This document shows, in pieces, positions 11,131 to 22,466 of a DNA stretch of 64,000 nucleotides (position 1 is the stretch's first letter; each line of letters begins with the position of its first letter). The position numbers were made by a program, and so were the translations under genes. The stretch spans positions 18,365,036 to 18,429,035 of the forward strand of contig OY992504.1 in the NCBI GenBank assembly GCA_963921215.1, in the 5' to 3' direction. This DNA comes from Scoparia ambigualis (taxonomy: Eukaryota > Arthropoda > Insecta > Lepidoptera > Crambidae). Under the pieces are notes generated by a model that ran no database searches, was not told the origin of the DNA, and saw only the letters and a program-made list of their open reading frames with translations.

Positions 11131-11881
11131 TGCGTGAATTATTAAAAGGTTTGAACCTCAATGGAGACTCCAGTGCCTGCATGACGAACGTTCAGACTCT
11201 TTAGATAATTATCTCCGTCTATGGGGTCTGGAAACGTACATTGCTTCTTTCAAAGGTAAGTTATTCTTTATATCAAATTCAACCAGCATGGTCACATCTG
11301 TCGCAGAACCGATGACCAATTTAGTAGACGGGTTTTTGAGTGGAGGCCACGGCTCGGCAAACGTAGTGTTAGACGTCCACCAGCCAGATGGACCAATAAC
11401 CTAAAAAAAGGTAGTTGGCATTGTCTGGATGGCGAAAGCGGGAGATCGGGCTTTGGGGCGCTCCCTGGGAAAGGCCTGCAGTGGACTGCAATAGGCTAAT
11501 GATGAACCAGCATGGTGCGTCATCGATTTTTTTTTATCAGTAAAAGAACTTAGTTCCAGAGATAATTTTCTTCGAATTTTCGTAGTACCTACTATTAAGT
11601 ATTTTAATATTACAATGACAGTCATTAACATGTTAAATTATCTCTTACAAACACGGAAGAGGATTTGAATGTTGTTACGTTTATGGTACTGCCCTTTTTA
11701 ATGACAACATCCTTGCTGAAAACAAACAAGACAGAAAAAGTGGAGAAATCTTGAAGTCTTGGATAGCTTCATCTGCCACTTAAAAAGCGCTGCGGAGATA
11801 GAAGAAACCATACAAAGTCGCAAACAAAAGTTCAATAAATGGACTTTGCGTTCATCACTGAAAGAGATAACCTCAAGGTAC
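11131..11881 (+). pseudogene. Broken SAM-like (sterile alpha motif) gene segment with introns
   Basis: At 11174-11255 a frame reads LHDERSDSLDNYLRLWGLET and then YIASFK, followed at once by a good splice donor (AAAG|GTAAGT). The pattern L..YLR.WGLE.YI..FK is how SAM domains begin. After an intron, a frame near 11643-11680 reads LTNTEEDLNVV, like the LTEEDL core of SAM domains. Positions 11755-11880 read LDSFICHLKSAAEIEE then TIQSRKQKFNKWTLRSSL, like the closing helix and a linker. The three pieces are in the right order but in different frames, and no start codon is clear. I infer a host-derived or element-borne SAM protein gene, now inactive. The similarity is judged by eye only. Confidence 0.45.
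11293..11504 (+). mobile_element. Short retroposon with 12-bp TSD inside the SAM-like intron
   Basis: AACCAGCATGGT occurs at 11281-11292 and 11505-11516 and brackets the insert. Inside are GGAGGCCACGGCTCGGCAAA, CCAGCCAGATGGACC, then GGGAAAGGCCTGCAGTGGAC and an AATGATG tail, a common Lepidopteran SINE/LINE end. It lies in the apparent intron after the GTAAGT donor. Confidence 0.85.
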
Positions 11882-12361
11882 ATAATATTGAACCATTTAC
11901 GTTACGAGAGCGTTTTATATTTAATATTCAATTACCTATAATAAATAATAGAAATAAATGATAATAACAATAAATAATATTTTGTATTTATTTTTATATA
12001 CTTAATGTAGTTATTTTTTTAATATTCATTATTATTAATATTTAAAATTTAATTATATAGGTATTAGGTATAATATATATAAACACTTATTGTTTAGTTA
12101 ATTAAGGTTAATTAATTAATGAAGAATTAAGTAAAGAAAGGCTGATACATAACTGTTTTTGTAAAATTTAATAAACCATTTGATATACCTATGTATCTTT
12201 TTGTTTTATTCCATCAACTACATCTTTTTAGAAATAGCGATTTTAGCGAATTTAGCAAATAAAATTTGATATTCTTAATGTGGTTCACGTGCCTGTAAGC
12301 TTCACTGTGGAACTTGCAGGTATGTGAGCTGCATTAAGGATAACAATTTTTATTTGCTATA

Positions 12362-12592
12362 GTATTAACACAAAAGCTTTGCTATACCTAAGTAAAGTAT
12401 TAACACAAAAGTTTTGCTATACGTAAACAAAATATTAACACAAAGTTTGGCTATTCGTGAACAAGTACTATTACACAAGTTTTGCTACACGTAAACAAAA
12501 TATTAACACAAATGTTTTGCTATAGGTAAACAAATAATTAACACAAGATTTGCTATACGTAAACAATGTATCAACACAAAAGTTTTGCTGAA
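12362..12592. repeat. AT-rich minisatellite in the right arm of the CACTG element
   Basis: About six imperfect units of roughly 35-43 bp occur in a row. Each contains ATTAACACAAAAGTTTTGCT and TATACGTAAACAAA or close variants. Similar single motifs occur in the left arm. They may be binding sites for the transposase of the autonomous partner. Confidence 0.8.
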
Positions 12593-12894
12593 TTTAAATA
12601 AACCCAAAAAGTAACAATTATTTTGGCTACATCCAGTCTAAGTGTTTTACAAATGGAAAACAAACAAATTGTTTATTTGTAACCAATTTTAGGCCATAAG
12701 TAACGTAAGCTTTTTCATAACACGTAGCAAAAACTGTTTTGCAATACACAACACACATAGTTTGTCAGAAAAATAAGCCAACTGGGTTTGGTTACATATT
12801 GCAAAAAGTTATGTGGTCACTTTTTTGTGTTATAGGTTCACGAAAGTTTGGTTATGTATAAGTCAGTTTTTTTTTCAGTGCATCTTAGAGATAA

Positions 12895-13010
12895 GATAGA
12901 CAGTGCCTCAGTAGTTGAGAAATCCGGGTGAAATGCGCTTTCACTATCGGCCTTTTCATCTCACATGGCATTAGGTGAGATGAAGGCCAAGTGCTTAGCA
13001 TAAACATACA
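12895..13010 (+). repeat. SINE-delta fragment
   Basis: It reads CTCAGTAGTTGAGAAATCCG, GGTGAAATGCGCTTTCAC, a GGCCTTTTCATC block, and AGGTGAGATGAAGGCCAAG. The same order is found at 57714-57830. The 3' part resembles the LINE end at 14225-14330. Confidence 0.75.
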
Positions 13011-13054
13011 ACTTAATAAAAAAATAATGAAAGAAGGTTCTAAAGATGCTACAC

Positions 13055-13430
13055 GGACTTCTTGGCGGGAAAGTGAAGCGTCATGTCTGCAGTTTTGTTT
13101 TATATTCTTTAATTTGTGTTTTGTCGAATATTATTGTGAAATAATTGTGGATTGTTTACTGTTAAGTGTTCGTGAACGTGCATGAGTGTTAGCAAATAAA
13201 ACAAAACAGCGCAACATCACTTTTCAAATTCTCTCAAGAAGTCCGTGTGAGATCTCAATAAAGTCCCACAGCTTTATTGAGTCTCGAGGGGTTTTGGGGA
13301 ATATCATTTACCATTAAACGTTCGTTATCACTCATTATCATCTACATAATGCAAAGAAAATAGTAAGTATTATATCTTACTTGACACTGGCTAAATGTGC
13401 TGATCGCATGAAGCCATTATTTAAGAAAAA
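13055..13430 (+). mobile_element. SINE-alpha copy 2
   Basis: AAAGATGCTACAC occurs at 13042-13054 and again at 13431-13443, a clean 13-bp TSD. The copy starts with the same GGACTTCTTGGCGGG as copies 1 and 3. Its tail (TGACACTGGCTAAATGTGCT, GATCGCATGAAGCCATT) is shared with copy 3 but not clearly with copy 1. Confidence 0.92.
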
Positions 13431-13469
13431 AAAGATGCTACACAGAATATAATATTTTGAAGTTTATTC

Positions 13470-13580
13470 TTTTGTTTTTCTCTTCGTGCTTTGGAGGGCA
13501 CGTTAAGCTGTAAACCCACCAACCGGCCACCATATTGGGCCTGTATGGTGGCTTATGGCTCAATATCCTCAAGTGGAAGT
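13470..13580 (+). repeat. SINE-gamma internal fragment
   Basis: GTGCTTTGGAGGGCACGTTA, AACCCACCAACC, TGTATGGTGGCTTATGGC and CAATATCC follow the order seen in SINE-gamma at 35.7 kb. Both ends are missing. Confidence 0.6.
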
Positions 13581-13914
13581 AGTATTTATTTTCATTATTA
13601 AACATAAATTTTCGTGACCCCTAGATGTTTCAATTACTACCAATTTGACTTTTCTTTGCCGTTATTAATTTTACATAATTAAATGTTTCAAATTAAGATA
13701 ATGAAACGCAATATTAATAAAGACAAAAATATTCAAAGTTCAATCAAGTCCCTTGTTGTGTAACGAGAAATCGTTTAATTCATCGCGATAATGAAAATGA
13801 GTCAAAGTTGTTCACAGCCTTGCCGGTCGGGGCGGCGCACCTGACGCGTTTTCTTTTCCATAATCACGTTATGATTAAAAGAGATAATATAATAAAATAT
13901 AACTTTTTTTCCTG

Positions 13915-13975
13915 TTCATCATTAAGGCTATAAACGTCCCACTGCTGGGCACAGGCCTTCGCATATGGACTACTA
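13915..13975 (-). repeat. SINE-gamma tail fragment
   Basis: GGCTATAAACGTCCCACTGC then TGGGCACAGGCC is the reverse complement of the SINE-gamma 3' end. Comparable scraps occur near 32555 and 51937. Confidence 0.65.
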
Positions 13976-14085
13976 ATATTCTTTGAGAAAACCGCGGAAG
14001 AACCAATAATTACTCAACCTAAGCGTACACAAAAAGATGCTGAAAAGGCTGGTGGTTTAAGCACACTTCACTCGGATTCCTCAAT

Positions 14086-14330
14086 TACTATGGAGCTCAT
14101 CAGTAGTTATGGAATCCGGCCAGCTGGCTATCTTATCTCTAACTTCCTAACTAATTCCCTTCCTGCGGATCTGTCTCCTGACACGTACAACCTGGATATT
14201 TTCAAGGCAAGGGTGAACAGGCATTGTCCAGGCAAAGTATGCTACGTCCTAGGCCGCATCGACATTTACCATCAGGTGAGATCGCGGTCAAATACTTGCC
14301 TATAAAGAATAAAAAAAACAAGGAACAAAA
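14086..14330 (+). pseudogene. LINE 3' end: reverse transcriptase C-terminus fragment
   Basis: The frame reads NFLTNSLPADLSPDTYNLDI and then FKARVNRHC. An NSLP...DTY.L..FK.RV.. ending is typical of the last residues of LINE ORF2 proteins. The 3' UTR follows (GACATTTACCATCAGGTGAG, then an A-rich tail near 14310). Only about 70 codons survive, so this is a severely 5'-truncated copy. Its tail resembles SINE-delta. Confidence 0.7.
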
Positions 14331-14339
14331 CTGCTGGAA

Positions 14340-14465
14340 TACAATAACATTACGACAACAGCACGTGGGGATATTAGGCCATAACCCATGCGGATTGGTG
14401 GGTTTCAAAGACTGCCATCTTACGACTACAACCAGGACCAATGGTTTGGCCTCCCAAACAAAAGA
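14340..14465 (-). repeat. SINE-gamma fragment, diverged
   Basis: GCACGTGGGGATATTAGGCC, ATAACCCATGCGGATTGGTG and CATCTTACGACTACAACCAG match the reverse complement of the SINE-gamma 3' half. Confidence 0.65.
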
Positions 14466-15185
14466 ATCCTGAGTTGTTTTTTAATTTGTTCACCTATCTA
14501 GTTACATTGCGAAAGCTGCTTAACTGGCATAACCGTAAACCACAATATAATACATACTAAAACCGTATAATAATGTGCAACATCAAAATAAAGGATAGGA
14601 AAATAAATCACTCGATAACTCATACAGCCCATTTATAGAAGAGAACTTCTAACATCAAACGCTAACCGAACGCATTAATTCGATTAGACGATATAGCGTT
14701 ATACCCGTAACGTTAATTAAAACCGAATGGAAGTCATTACACAATGTAACGATTACCCTGTCGAACATACACAAACCGCAGCGTACAATAGAAAAGTTTG
14801 CTACGGCACCCGGGGGTGAAGTCAGGTTCCTCGTTAAGAGATAAATATTTGTAGAGAGAGAGAGGCAACGTGCGAGCGCGAGTAAATAATGAAGCCTACA
14901 TCTCGTTACAAGACGAATGTTTGCGGACTACCAGCGAAAGTAATTAAGAGTTTAACAAGAGTTTGTGGAATAAGACAATTTTGTCAAAAACTCCGCGGGA
15001 CCGCGCCACAAGTTGCTAAGTAAATTATGAGCCGGCGGATTTGAGAATTATTAATTACGGCGACGCAGGAAATACTAATTCTGTTTGTGTGCTGTTGGTG
15101 CCGCACTTACGACGACGGGTTCCTTTAGGATTAAGTGGTTCATCATAGCTATACAGTACACACCTTTAATTTTTATTAGGTACTA
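14466..15185. other. No feature seen
   Basis: Intergenic-type DNA. A short GA-rich stretch near 14852 (AGAGAGAGAGAGGC) is the only simple sequence. Confidence 0.4.
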
Positions 15186-15548
15186 TATTTTATTTTTTTT
15201 TATAAGAGGGAGGCAAACGAGCTGGCGGGTCACCTGATGGAAAGCAATCACCGCCGCCCATGGACACCCGCAAAACCAGAGGAGTCGCAGATGCGTTGCC
15301 GATCTTTAAAAAAAGGAATAGAGTCAGGGGAAGGAATAGGAATTGTGAGGAGGTGTGGGGGGAAGGGGCCTCCGGAACTTTCACTGGCCGGACGAAACAC
15401 AACAGCACCAAGTGCCATTATTTCACCCCGTATATTCGTGAGAGGGTGGTATTACCACGGGCGAGCCGGCCCAATGCGTGCTGCAACGCAGCGTGGCTCT
15501 ACCACTCAGTCATTGTCACTTATTTAGCACCACCCAGGGGTCACGTGT
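15186..15548 (-). repeat. Rpt-B copy 1 (retroposon, minus orientation)
   Basis: The T run at the left is the poly(A) tail read on the plus strand. Then come GGCGGGTCACCTGATGGAAA, CACCGCCGCCCATGGACACC, GGACGAAACACAACAGCACC and CCGGCCCAATGCGTGCTGCA. Copies are at 18967 (plus) and 36246 (minus). The 96-codon open frames inside are repeat by-products. No TSD was certain. Confidence 0.85.
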
Positions 15549-15727
15549 AAGGTCTTATTTTACGGATACCATCTTCTTATAATTTTCCACAACTTCTACT
15601 ACGGCAGCATCATTGAAATCCTTGAAAAGTATCAGTTGTTCCATATTAATGTTATTTATGTTAATGTATATACTATTATACCTAACACGGACTTAACATT
15701 TTAAGCATGATTTCAGTGTTGCTTTCA

Positions 15728-15927
15728 TCCTACTAATATTATAAACGCGAAAGTTTGTAAGTATAGATGGATGTTTGTTACTCTTTCACGTAAAAACTAC
15801 TGAATGGATTTGGATGAAATTCGGCATACAAATAGTTTATAACCAGGATTAATACATAGGATACATTTTATCCAGATATTCCCAAGGGAACGGGAACCAC
15901 GCGGGTGAAACCGCAAACGGCCGCTAG
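15728..15927 (+). mobile_element. Lep1-like non-autonomous Helitron
   Basis: It starts TCCTACTAATATTATAAACG with a host A just before, and ends in GCGGGTGAAACCGC, then a short spacer, and CTAG followed by a host T. A TC start, a small 3' hairpin, CTAG-type end and insertion between A and T without a TSD are the Helitron signature. The internal sequence GTTACTCTTTCACGTAAAAA and CTGAATGGATTTGGATGAAA is typical of the Lepidopteran Lep1 group. It carries no helicase. Confidence 0.85.
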
Positions 15928-16433
15928 TTTGTAATATTTGCGTTAAAAAATTTAGTTATATGAGTTTAAAATAAAAATTGTGTAAAATGACATGCAGCAG
16001 CTATTTTCAAAGTCATAAATAGTCCGTCCTTGTGGTAATTTAAAAAGTAAGAGTGATCTTCTTTCTTCATGTTTCTTAATTTTCCGATCAAATTCGTAAT
16101 TTAGATTCTTTATTTAAATAACGCAGCTGTATTACGAGTAGTTGGTACTAAGCGAAAATTTTCCATTTCAAATTTAATAATGATAACAATAACAATCTTA
16201 TTTTAAATGCTTACTGTCATCAATTAAACATAACCCTACTAATTTTATGCATAAAATTACCTTTTAATTATTTATGAATTTTAGGTAAATGATTTTACCG
16301 TAGCAAGCAAGTATCTGCATAATGTACGATAAGTCAATTACGTGTACGGTCACTTACACTAAATTTCGCGTCATTGAATTTTCGTAAAACTGTTATTTAC
16401 AGTATTTCCTTATTTATTATCAATGCATAAGAT
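15928..16433. other. No feature seen
   Basis: AT-rich DNA without recognisable structure. Confidence 0.4.
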
Positions 16434-16818
16434 AGTGTGGTTACGCGATATGAGAGCCAATAAATATAAACGAACGTACGGAAATGACGTGGAGTCGAAT
16501 AGATAGTGGAAATAACGTTGTTTTAGTAACAACATTTAAAGCAACTTAGTGTTCCATCATTTAAATAGGTATGTATTATAATAAATAGCCTGGGTTTCCC
16601 ACATGAAAATCAACATATGGGGACATCAGGACACAACTTACTACTCTGGCTTGCAAAACTTCGAACGCGTAGTCCTCTGCGCCATCGCTCCATAATTAGT
16701 ACTTTTATAAAAAAAAATACCTATCACTGTTAATAATTATACTGGTTATCATTATGTGGGATACCATTGTGCTCAGTAGTGGGTCATACGTGTAGAAAAT
16801 GTTTATTTTGACATAAAT
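16434..16818 (+). repeat. 385-bp duplicated segment, copy 1
   Basis: By eye I could find no difference between this segment and 21992-22376, including a nine-A run. The offset between the copies is constant (5558). The ends are AGTGTGGTTACGCGATATGA and TTTATTTTGACATAAAT. There are no terminal inverted repeats, no poly(A) end and no TSD. Confidence 0.93.
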
Positions 16819-17500
16819 GTAAAAAAAATAAACATAAAACATAAACTATTTAATTTTATACGTTAGTAGCTAGCGGGTAAAGAATAAAAGAACCTGACAT
16901 TAATTCAGTCGAGGCCGGCGCAAAACACAATTGTTTTTTTTTCACCAAAATAACAGCAGAGAGGACCTTATTTGTTTTAATAAAGAATCATGGCGCGCCT
17001 GACCGTGGTCCGGCCTTGATAGAATAATCTTCTATACTCGGTCACTGGTGTCTCAGGGTGACTTTCGAATATGGACCTTAAGCCAGTAGGGCAGGGTGTA
17101 AAGGGAGTAATCTTCCGAGTGGTAACCTCAGACCCACACTTCGTCACTGTCGGTCCCGGCGAGGTGCGATCCAGGATTAACAAACATGTACGAGTTTAAG
17201 GTTTTAACGGAAAGTGTGGTCGCCACCCGAGACCAGTTCTTAATCCGTGCACGTTTGCTGAAGGTTGCCACTTAATATCCATGTTTTTAAAGATTAACCC
17301 GGCTCGTTTGAAAACAAATTCGTTGGGACTTTTTAAATGGGCGGCGTAACATTTTGTATCTATCACGTTAATGTGTGGGACGCACTGACATTTCGGTTTG
17401 ACAAAAATAAATATACGTACACTTGTAAGCGACATTTTAGCCACTTTTGAAGTCTAGTTAAACCGACGTCTGCCCAGACCCAGGGCTGTCGATGGATTCC
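16819..17500. other. No gene recognised
   Basis: Open frames at 16977-17183 and 17196-17444 (minus strand) have no known motif. I see no splice or promoter support for them. Confidence 0.35.
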
Positions 17501-17504
17501 TAGC

Positions 17505-17610
17505 AGATAAGATGATAGTAGGGGCCTGTTCTAAGTCCACCGGACTAGCTACCACCATCTCATCTGTCTGCCATTACGACAATGTTAGTCAAATTCTTGT
17601 GTTCTGACAG
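17505..17610 (+). repeat. SINE-delta 5' fragment
   Basis: CATCTCATCTGTCTGCCATT, ACGACAATG and TGTGTTCTGACAG match, with changes, the 5' part of the SINE at 57640 (TCTGTCGCCATAACAACGAT, TGTGTTCCGACAG). Confidence 0.5.
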
Positions 17611-18678
17611 TCAAGCAAAAAAGCTGACAACTGGTGAGAAACTCGCTTTTCTATTTAGTTCTATTCGTCCTTTTCGTTCTAAATAGCTACATATACTATA
17701 TTGTCATACGTATAATGCGGTTTCTCTAATCTAGAAACCGAATTGTAATGTAATTATGGTGATAAATATCTTGTGACAACAGCCTAAACAAACAGCTTAT
17801 TGTGCTCGCCAAAGCATTGAAGATCTTGAAACGCTGGATCTGGAAACCGAGCATTGTGAAATTAACTTAGTACTTGCTGTGCTATTCTAAATTTGCTAGA
17901 CATTACTTGCCTAGAATAACGACGCAATTCACTGTAATAATAATAATAACATTAAATAATTAGTCTTTAAGTTTTGTTCAAAAGTTTTTTTTTTACAACA
18001 GAGCAGCGCTTTGTCTTTGTCTCATTTAATAAATTACTTTCACACACCTACACCAATATGCCAAGTTATGTTTTGAATTGAAACTTGTGTAATGGCTAAC
18101 TAAGTAATAAGTAAAATACTTAAATACCTACATACTTATAATACTTAGAAAACACCTAGACCCGAGACAATTTAAAAATGTGCTTTCTAAATTGACCCGA
18201 ACAGGAATTGAAAGTTGACTACCCTCATATATGTATTCCATAGGTATCTACCTTCCATAAAATCGAAACACTATCAATCCACCCGCAAAGTACGGTTGCA
18301 CGTTAAAAATGCGTATCTATTTGTCTTAATAAACCCGATTCGGTCTGGCCGGCCGATAGCGTAATCCGTCCGGTCCTCAGTCAATGTCGTGGCGTCCGCG
18401 GCTGCGTCCGAAACCGTCCGGATTAACCAACACATGTCCTGATTTCGCTGACGCTAAACAGACTTAGCAGTTAATAAAGCCATTTTGGTGATGTTTACGA
18501 TCAATCAGTTATAAATTAGTTTCTGGAATGTATGTGAATTAATTATGAGATTATTACTTATTATGAAAATATTTCATCAATCTTGTATAAAAAAACTATC
18601 CTTTCTACCAAGGTTAGAGCTAGGTGATAAGAAAACTGAGGTAACTCCAGTAATTGCTTGTAGGGATCCCAGATCATC
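17611..18678. other. No feature seen
   Basis: AT-rich, with poly(T) and TAATAA runs near 17937-17990. A more GC-rich stretch near 18330-18440 shows no frame or known repeat. Confidence 0.35.
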
Positions 18679-18935
18679 AGACGACTGCCGTGGTCAAGTG
18701 GTTAGCACGCCGTGTCTGGCGTCGCGCCATCTCCGAGGTCCCGGGCTCAATTTCCTGTCGGGACAATTTAAAGAAAACCTGTTTTTCTTAATTGATTTCG
18801 GGTCTGGGTGTTTTTTATGTTTATGTATATTTATCCGTTATCTTACCATATTGAGTTTCAAAAGAATACTCATCTTGGTCAAGATAATTGGAGTGAGCGT
18901 AAACAAGTTCAATTTAATTTTAATTCAATCATTTT
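18679..18935 (+). mobile_element. SINE-beta copy (tRNA-derived, diverged)
   Basis: The A box (TGGTCAAGTGGTTAGCACG) and a damaged B box (CCGGGCTCAATTTCC) are present in tRNA-like spacing, followed by GGTCTGGGTGTTTTTTATGT, ATTTATCCGTT and a GATAATTGG motif near the end. The same order is seen at 49692. The B-box changes should weaken RNA polymerase III transcription. Confidence 0.8.
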
Positions 18936-18966
18936 GGCAGCACATGAGGACTATATTTTTATGGGT

Positions 18967-19293
18967 ATTACTGAGTGGTAGAGCCACGCTGCGTTGCAGC
19001 ACGCATTGGGCCGGCTCGCCCGGGGTAATACCACCCTGTCACGAATAACCGGCGTGAAATAATGGCACTTGGTGCTGTTGCATTTGGTCTGGCCAGTGAG
19101 AGTTCCGGTGGCCCCTTCCCCCTCCCCCCCTCAAAATTCCTATTCCTTCCTTAACCCTATTCCTTTGTTAAAGGTCGGCAACGCATCTGCGACTCCTTTG
19201 GTTTTGCGGGTGTCCATGGGCGGCGGTGATTGCTCTTCATCAGGTGACCCGCCTGCTCGTTTGCCTCCTGCTTATATTATTAAAAAAAAGCCG
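18967..19293 (+). repeat. Rpt-B copy 2 (plus orientation)
   Basis: This is the inverted relative of 15186-15548. It begins GTGGTAGAGCCACGCTGCGT and ends CATCAGGTGACCCGCCTGCT, CGTTTGCCTCC, and an A run at 19281-19289. The A-run end shows that the transcript runs on the plus strand. Confidence 0.85.
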
Positions 19294-21991
19294 TCTTCGG
19301 GCGTGTTGATATACCTAATTATTCTATTGCTGTATTATAATAAAGAGTGACAATACATCAAGAACACACTACCCAATGTTCCATATCATAATTCAAAATG
19401 CTTTTCCGCCCTTTATTCCTGTTAAAGTGCGAAGTACTGTATTTTAAATCTTTCGATTCAAAGCAGTTTTGTTTATACGGAAGCGTTGGTGCGCGCGATC
19501 GACCAACCGATTTGCTCCACAGGCCACTGAGGCTCTAGTAATAAAGAGGTCGAATATTTGCCGAGCGACCCAGCGACATTCGGCAAATCTTTAACGCATG
19601 AAATTTTCAACGGGAGGAATCGTTGGATGTCTGTTTTCTGTGCCTTTACCAGTTTGTTTATGAATCTCCCCGAAGGCACCAGATCTTTATTTTCGCACTT
19701 GGATATTTGAAGAATATTTAATGAGCTAAAGCGACGATTGACCTCATGATTAATGAAGCAAATTGCAGTCAGCTCTTTAAAACAAGTCGCTATTGCCGTA
19801 AAAAAATTACATGTGCAGACTCTGTCAGTTTAGGAATGCCACGCTGAATTTATGCCTATTGTAAAGTTAAAAAACTGCCGTAAGGTAAAACATTTCCAGA
19901 AAAATGTTACTTCCATAATTAAGTAAATTTTGATTAGCATTAACAACGTCCCCTTCAAAAAGCCATATAAACATATTGCATCAACTCGCCCATGCTCTGA
20001 TTTAAGAAAGGACATTTCGAGAAACTCCCAGACTCCGACTTAATAAATTAAACTTACTCCCATAAAATCAAGAAGGAACAGCCGCAATAAAATGAAGGCA
20101 GACGTGAAACGTCTAGCTGCAGATAAGCCCGCGTTTATTCCATTTAAAAAAGTTAACTCATACCGCCCATGCACCTGGACACAAAGAGCGGAAAAGTAGC
20201 AGAATTAGGGAAGACAGTGAAATAATTCCGACCATAAATTCAAGTTTTATAACCGCGGAGGGTAGTTATGGTGAAGCGTGGACGCAGGCATAGTGCAGTA
20301 TGGTGTTACGGTATACGTTATTCGTTTTTTTCGCATGAAAAATTAATAAAGATGAAATAAAGTTAGAGCTAATGATTTTTAATAATAGATGTGTGTTTGT
20401 GCATAAAGATTCACAACGCCTTAAGTAGAGAACGATGAATTTAATAAGAAATTAAGTGTGTGCGTGTTTAAGCCATACGTTTGAATTAGTGTTCATGCAA
20501 AAATATTAAAAGAATAAAACGACGCCAATACGTTGTGTAAAGTACATGTTAAGATACATAAATAGTGTGCATTATTCTATGTAATAAAAGTTTTAAATAT
20601 TAATTATCACAATTAAATATTATGTTACAGTTAGCATTTAGTAAGAATTTAACATACTGTTAACACCTGCTAGGTCCCGTAAAACAGACTGCATTAGACT
20701 TAAGTTTACGGTATTCATAGTAATAGTAAAGTTACCTGTACAATTAAAATAAGTGTACGTTTTATTCCAGAATGTTTTTTTTACCAAGTAAGTAAGTAGG
20801 AGCGAGTTATTCTACTGCATAGCAGTGCACCGCGATGACGGGACCCATCCCGGAGACGCCACATCGACATAATTTAACTTTTTCCTATTATCTTTATGCT
20901 GACGTCGTTAAGTACTTCACTCACATATTGCAAGCCGAGCGTTTTTATTATAATCACAACTTCCAACCCTACAGTGCCCAGAAAGACATTTAATTTAAAA
21001 ATCTTTTCGAGACTTCTAACCCAGTTAGTCTGGGACCTTACGAAATTACTCTAAGAGTATTATGCAAAATGCGTAAGAAAGTACTATGAAATCTACTTCG
21101 GCTTTGATTGAATTTTAGCTTTTTAATGGAAAGATCAAGACTATGCTTTAACTTTATTAGTAGTCTGACTGGTTTTTGTTATTCTATTGTTTAGTATATC
21201 TAATGGCATTAAACAGTGATGTAGGAGGTCAATTACCTGTCTCATGGCGAATTCTGCTAAATAGCCACTTAAGGTACACGATGCCAAGAAGAAAATGTTT
21301 GACGATAGTCATATACATACAATTCTCACAACATTAAATATATTTAAACGTTAGGAATAAATATAATCAACAGTAGGATATTCATATAGCTAACGCTTCT
21401 GGAATGGATGCAAAACTTCACGAAATCAAACAAAACATCATCATAATTATGAAACTAACGAGTGCCAATTGAAAAATTTTTGACTCATACGAAAAATTTT
21501 CTTTTTTTGTATGAGTTAAAACTCATCATAAAGAGTAGCGATTGGTGTATGGTAAATATTCGTTATTAAACGTGATTTATAAAAACTGAGAACAAAAGTA
21601 AACAAAGTCAAGATCTTAACGAATGTCCAGAATTGACTAAGAACTTAACATTCTTCAGATAATGAAAAGCATATATCATCCACTCCAAACATGATTAGAA
21701 GCGTCAAAAGTTGCACCGCCAAGAGCTCCGCAGCACTTCGCATCTTAGCAACATCCGAACACCGTTTTGCTCTCAAACGACGTAGCAGCCAACTACAGAG
21801 TCAAACTTGCCTCGGGCCAAATCTATAAGAGTGTTTCGCCACATGATCGCTTCCGCGATTTGCCAACAGAATAAAGTACGAGTCGAACATCGAAATCGCT
21901 TTCAGCCACATACAGCGAGTTGGTAAAACTAGATATCTTTGCGAGAACTTCGCTAGTGAATATGAAACAGACGTAACAAGAGCAAAGTTTA
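19294..21991. other. No gene recognised
   Basis: This is a long stretch without repeats I know. Open frames at 19473-19679 and 19830-20015 (minus strand) show no motif. It could be intron or intergenic DNA. Confidence 0.35.
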
Positions 21992-22376
21992 AGTGTGGTT
22001 ACGCGATATGAGAGCCAATAAATATAAACGAACGTACGGAAATGACGTGGAGTCGAATAGATAGTGGAAATAACGTTGTTTTAGTAACAACATTTAAAGC
22101 AACTTAGTGTTCCATCATTTAAATAGGTATGTATTATAATAAATAGCCTGGGTTTCCCACATGAAAATCAACATATGGGGACATCAGGACACAACTTACT
22201 ACTCTGGCTTGCAAAACTTCGAACGCGTAGTCCTCTGCGCCATCGCTCCATAATTAGTACTTTTATAAAAAAAAATACCTATCACTGTTAATAATTATAC
22301 TGGTTATCATTATGTGGGATACCATTGTGCTCAGTAGTGGGTCATACGTGTAGAAAATGTTTATTTTGACATAAAT
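21992..22376 (+). repeat. 385-bp duplicated segment, copy 2
   Basis: This is indistinguishable by eye from 16434-16818. The flanks differ on both sides, and a LINE-A fragment starts about 90 bp downstream. Confidence 0.93.
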
Positions 22377-22466
22377 CGAGTGATTATTTCTATTAAGTGC
22401 AAAGAACATCTACTTGTATGCGAGCAACTCTAAATTTGCAATAAAAAAAGACTGCTATTACATACA

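Larger units (their letters stand above)
10520..12880. mobile_element. CACTG-ended DNA transposon with subterminal repeats and a captured gene fragment
   Basis: The left end CACTGAAAAAA (10520-10530) is repeated inverted at the right end (TTTTTTCAGTG, ending 12880). A dinucleotide CA lies just outside both ends and could be a 2-bp TSD. Both arms hold many degenerate short repeats built on AACAAAA...TTTTG, with a minisatellite on the right. Terminal CACTG plus subterminal repeats resembles the CACTA/CMC superfamily, but no transposase is present, so this is inference. The interior carries SAM-like exons and a nested retroposon. Confidence 0.65.

Noticed and set aside
12362..12592. CRISPR-like array
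   Set aside because: Units are imperfect and have no regular unique spacers; the sequence is an AT-rich minisatellite in a eukaryotic transposon arm.
15237..15550. Two overlapping 96-codon frames
   Set aside because: They lie in Rpt-B, and the other two Rpt-B copies break the frames.
18681..18770. Possible tRNA gene (A and B boxes present)
   Set aside because: The B box is damaged, no acceptor or anticodon stem can be paired, and the sequence continues into a known SINE body.
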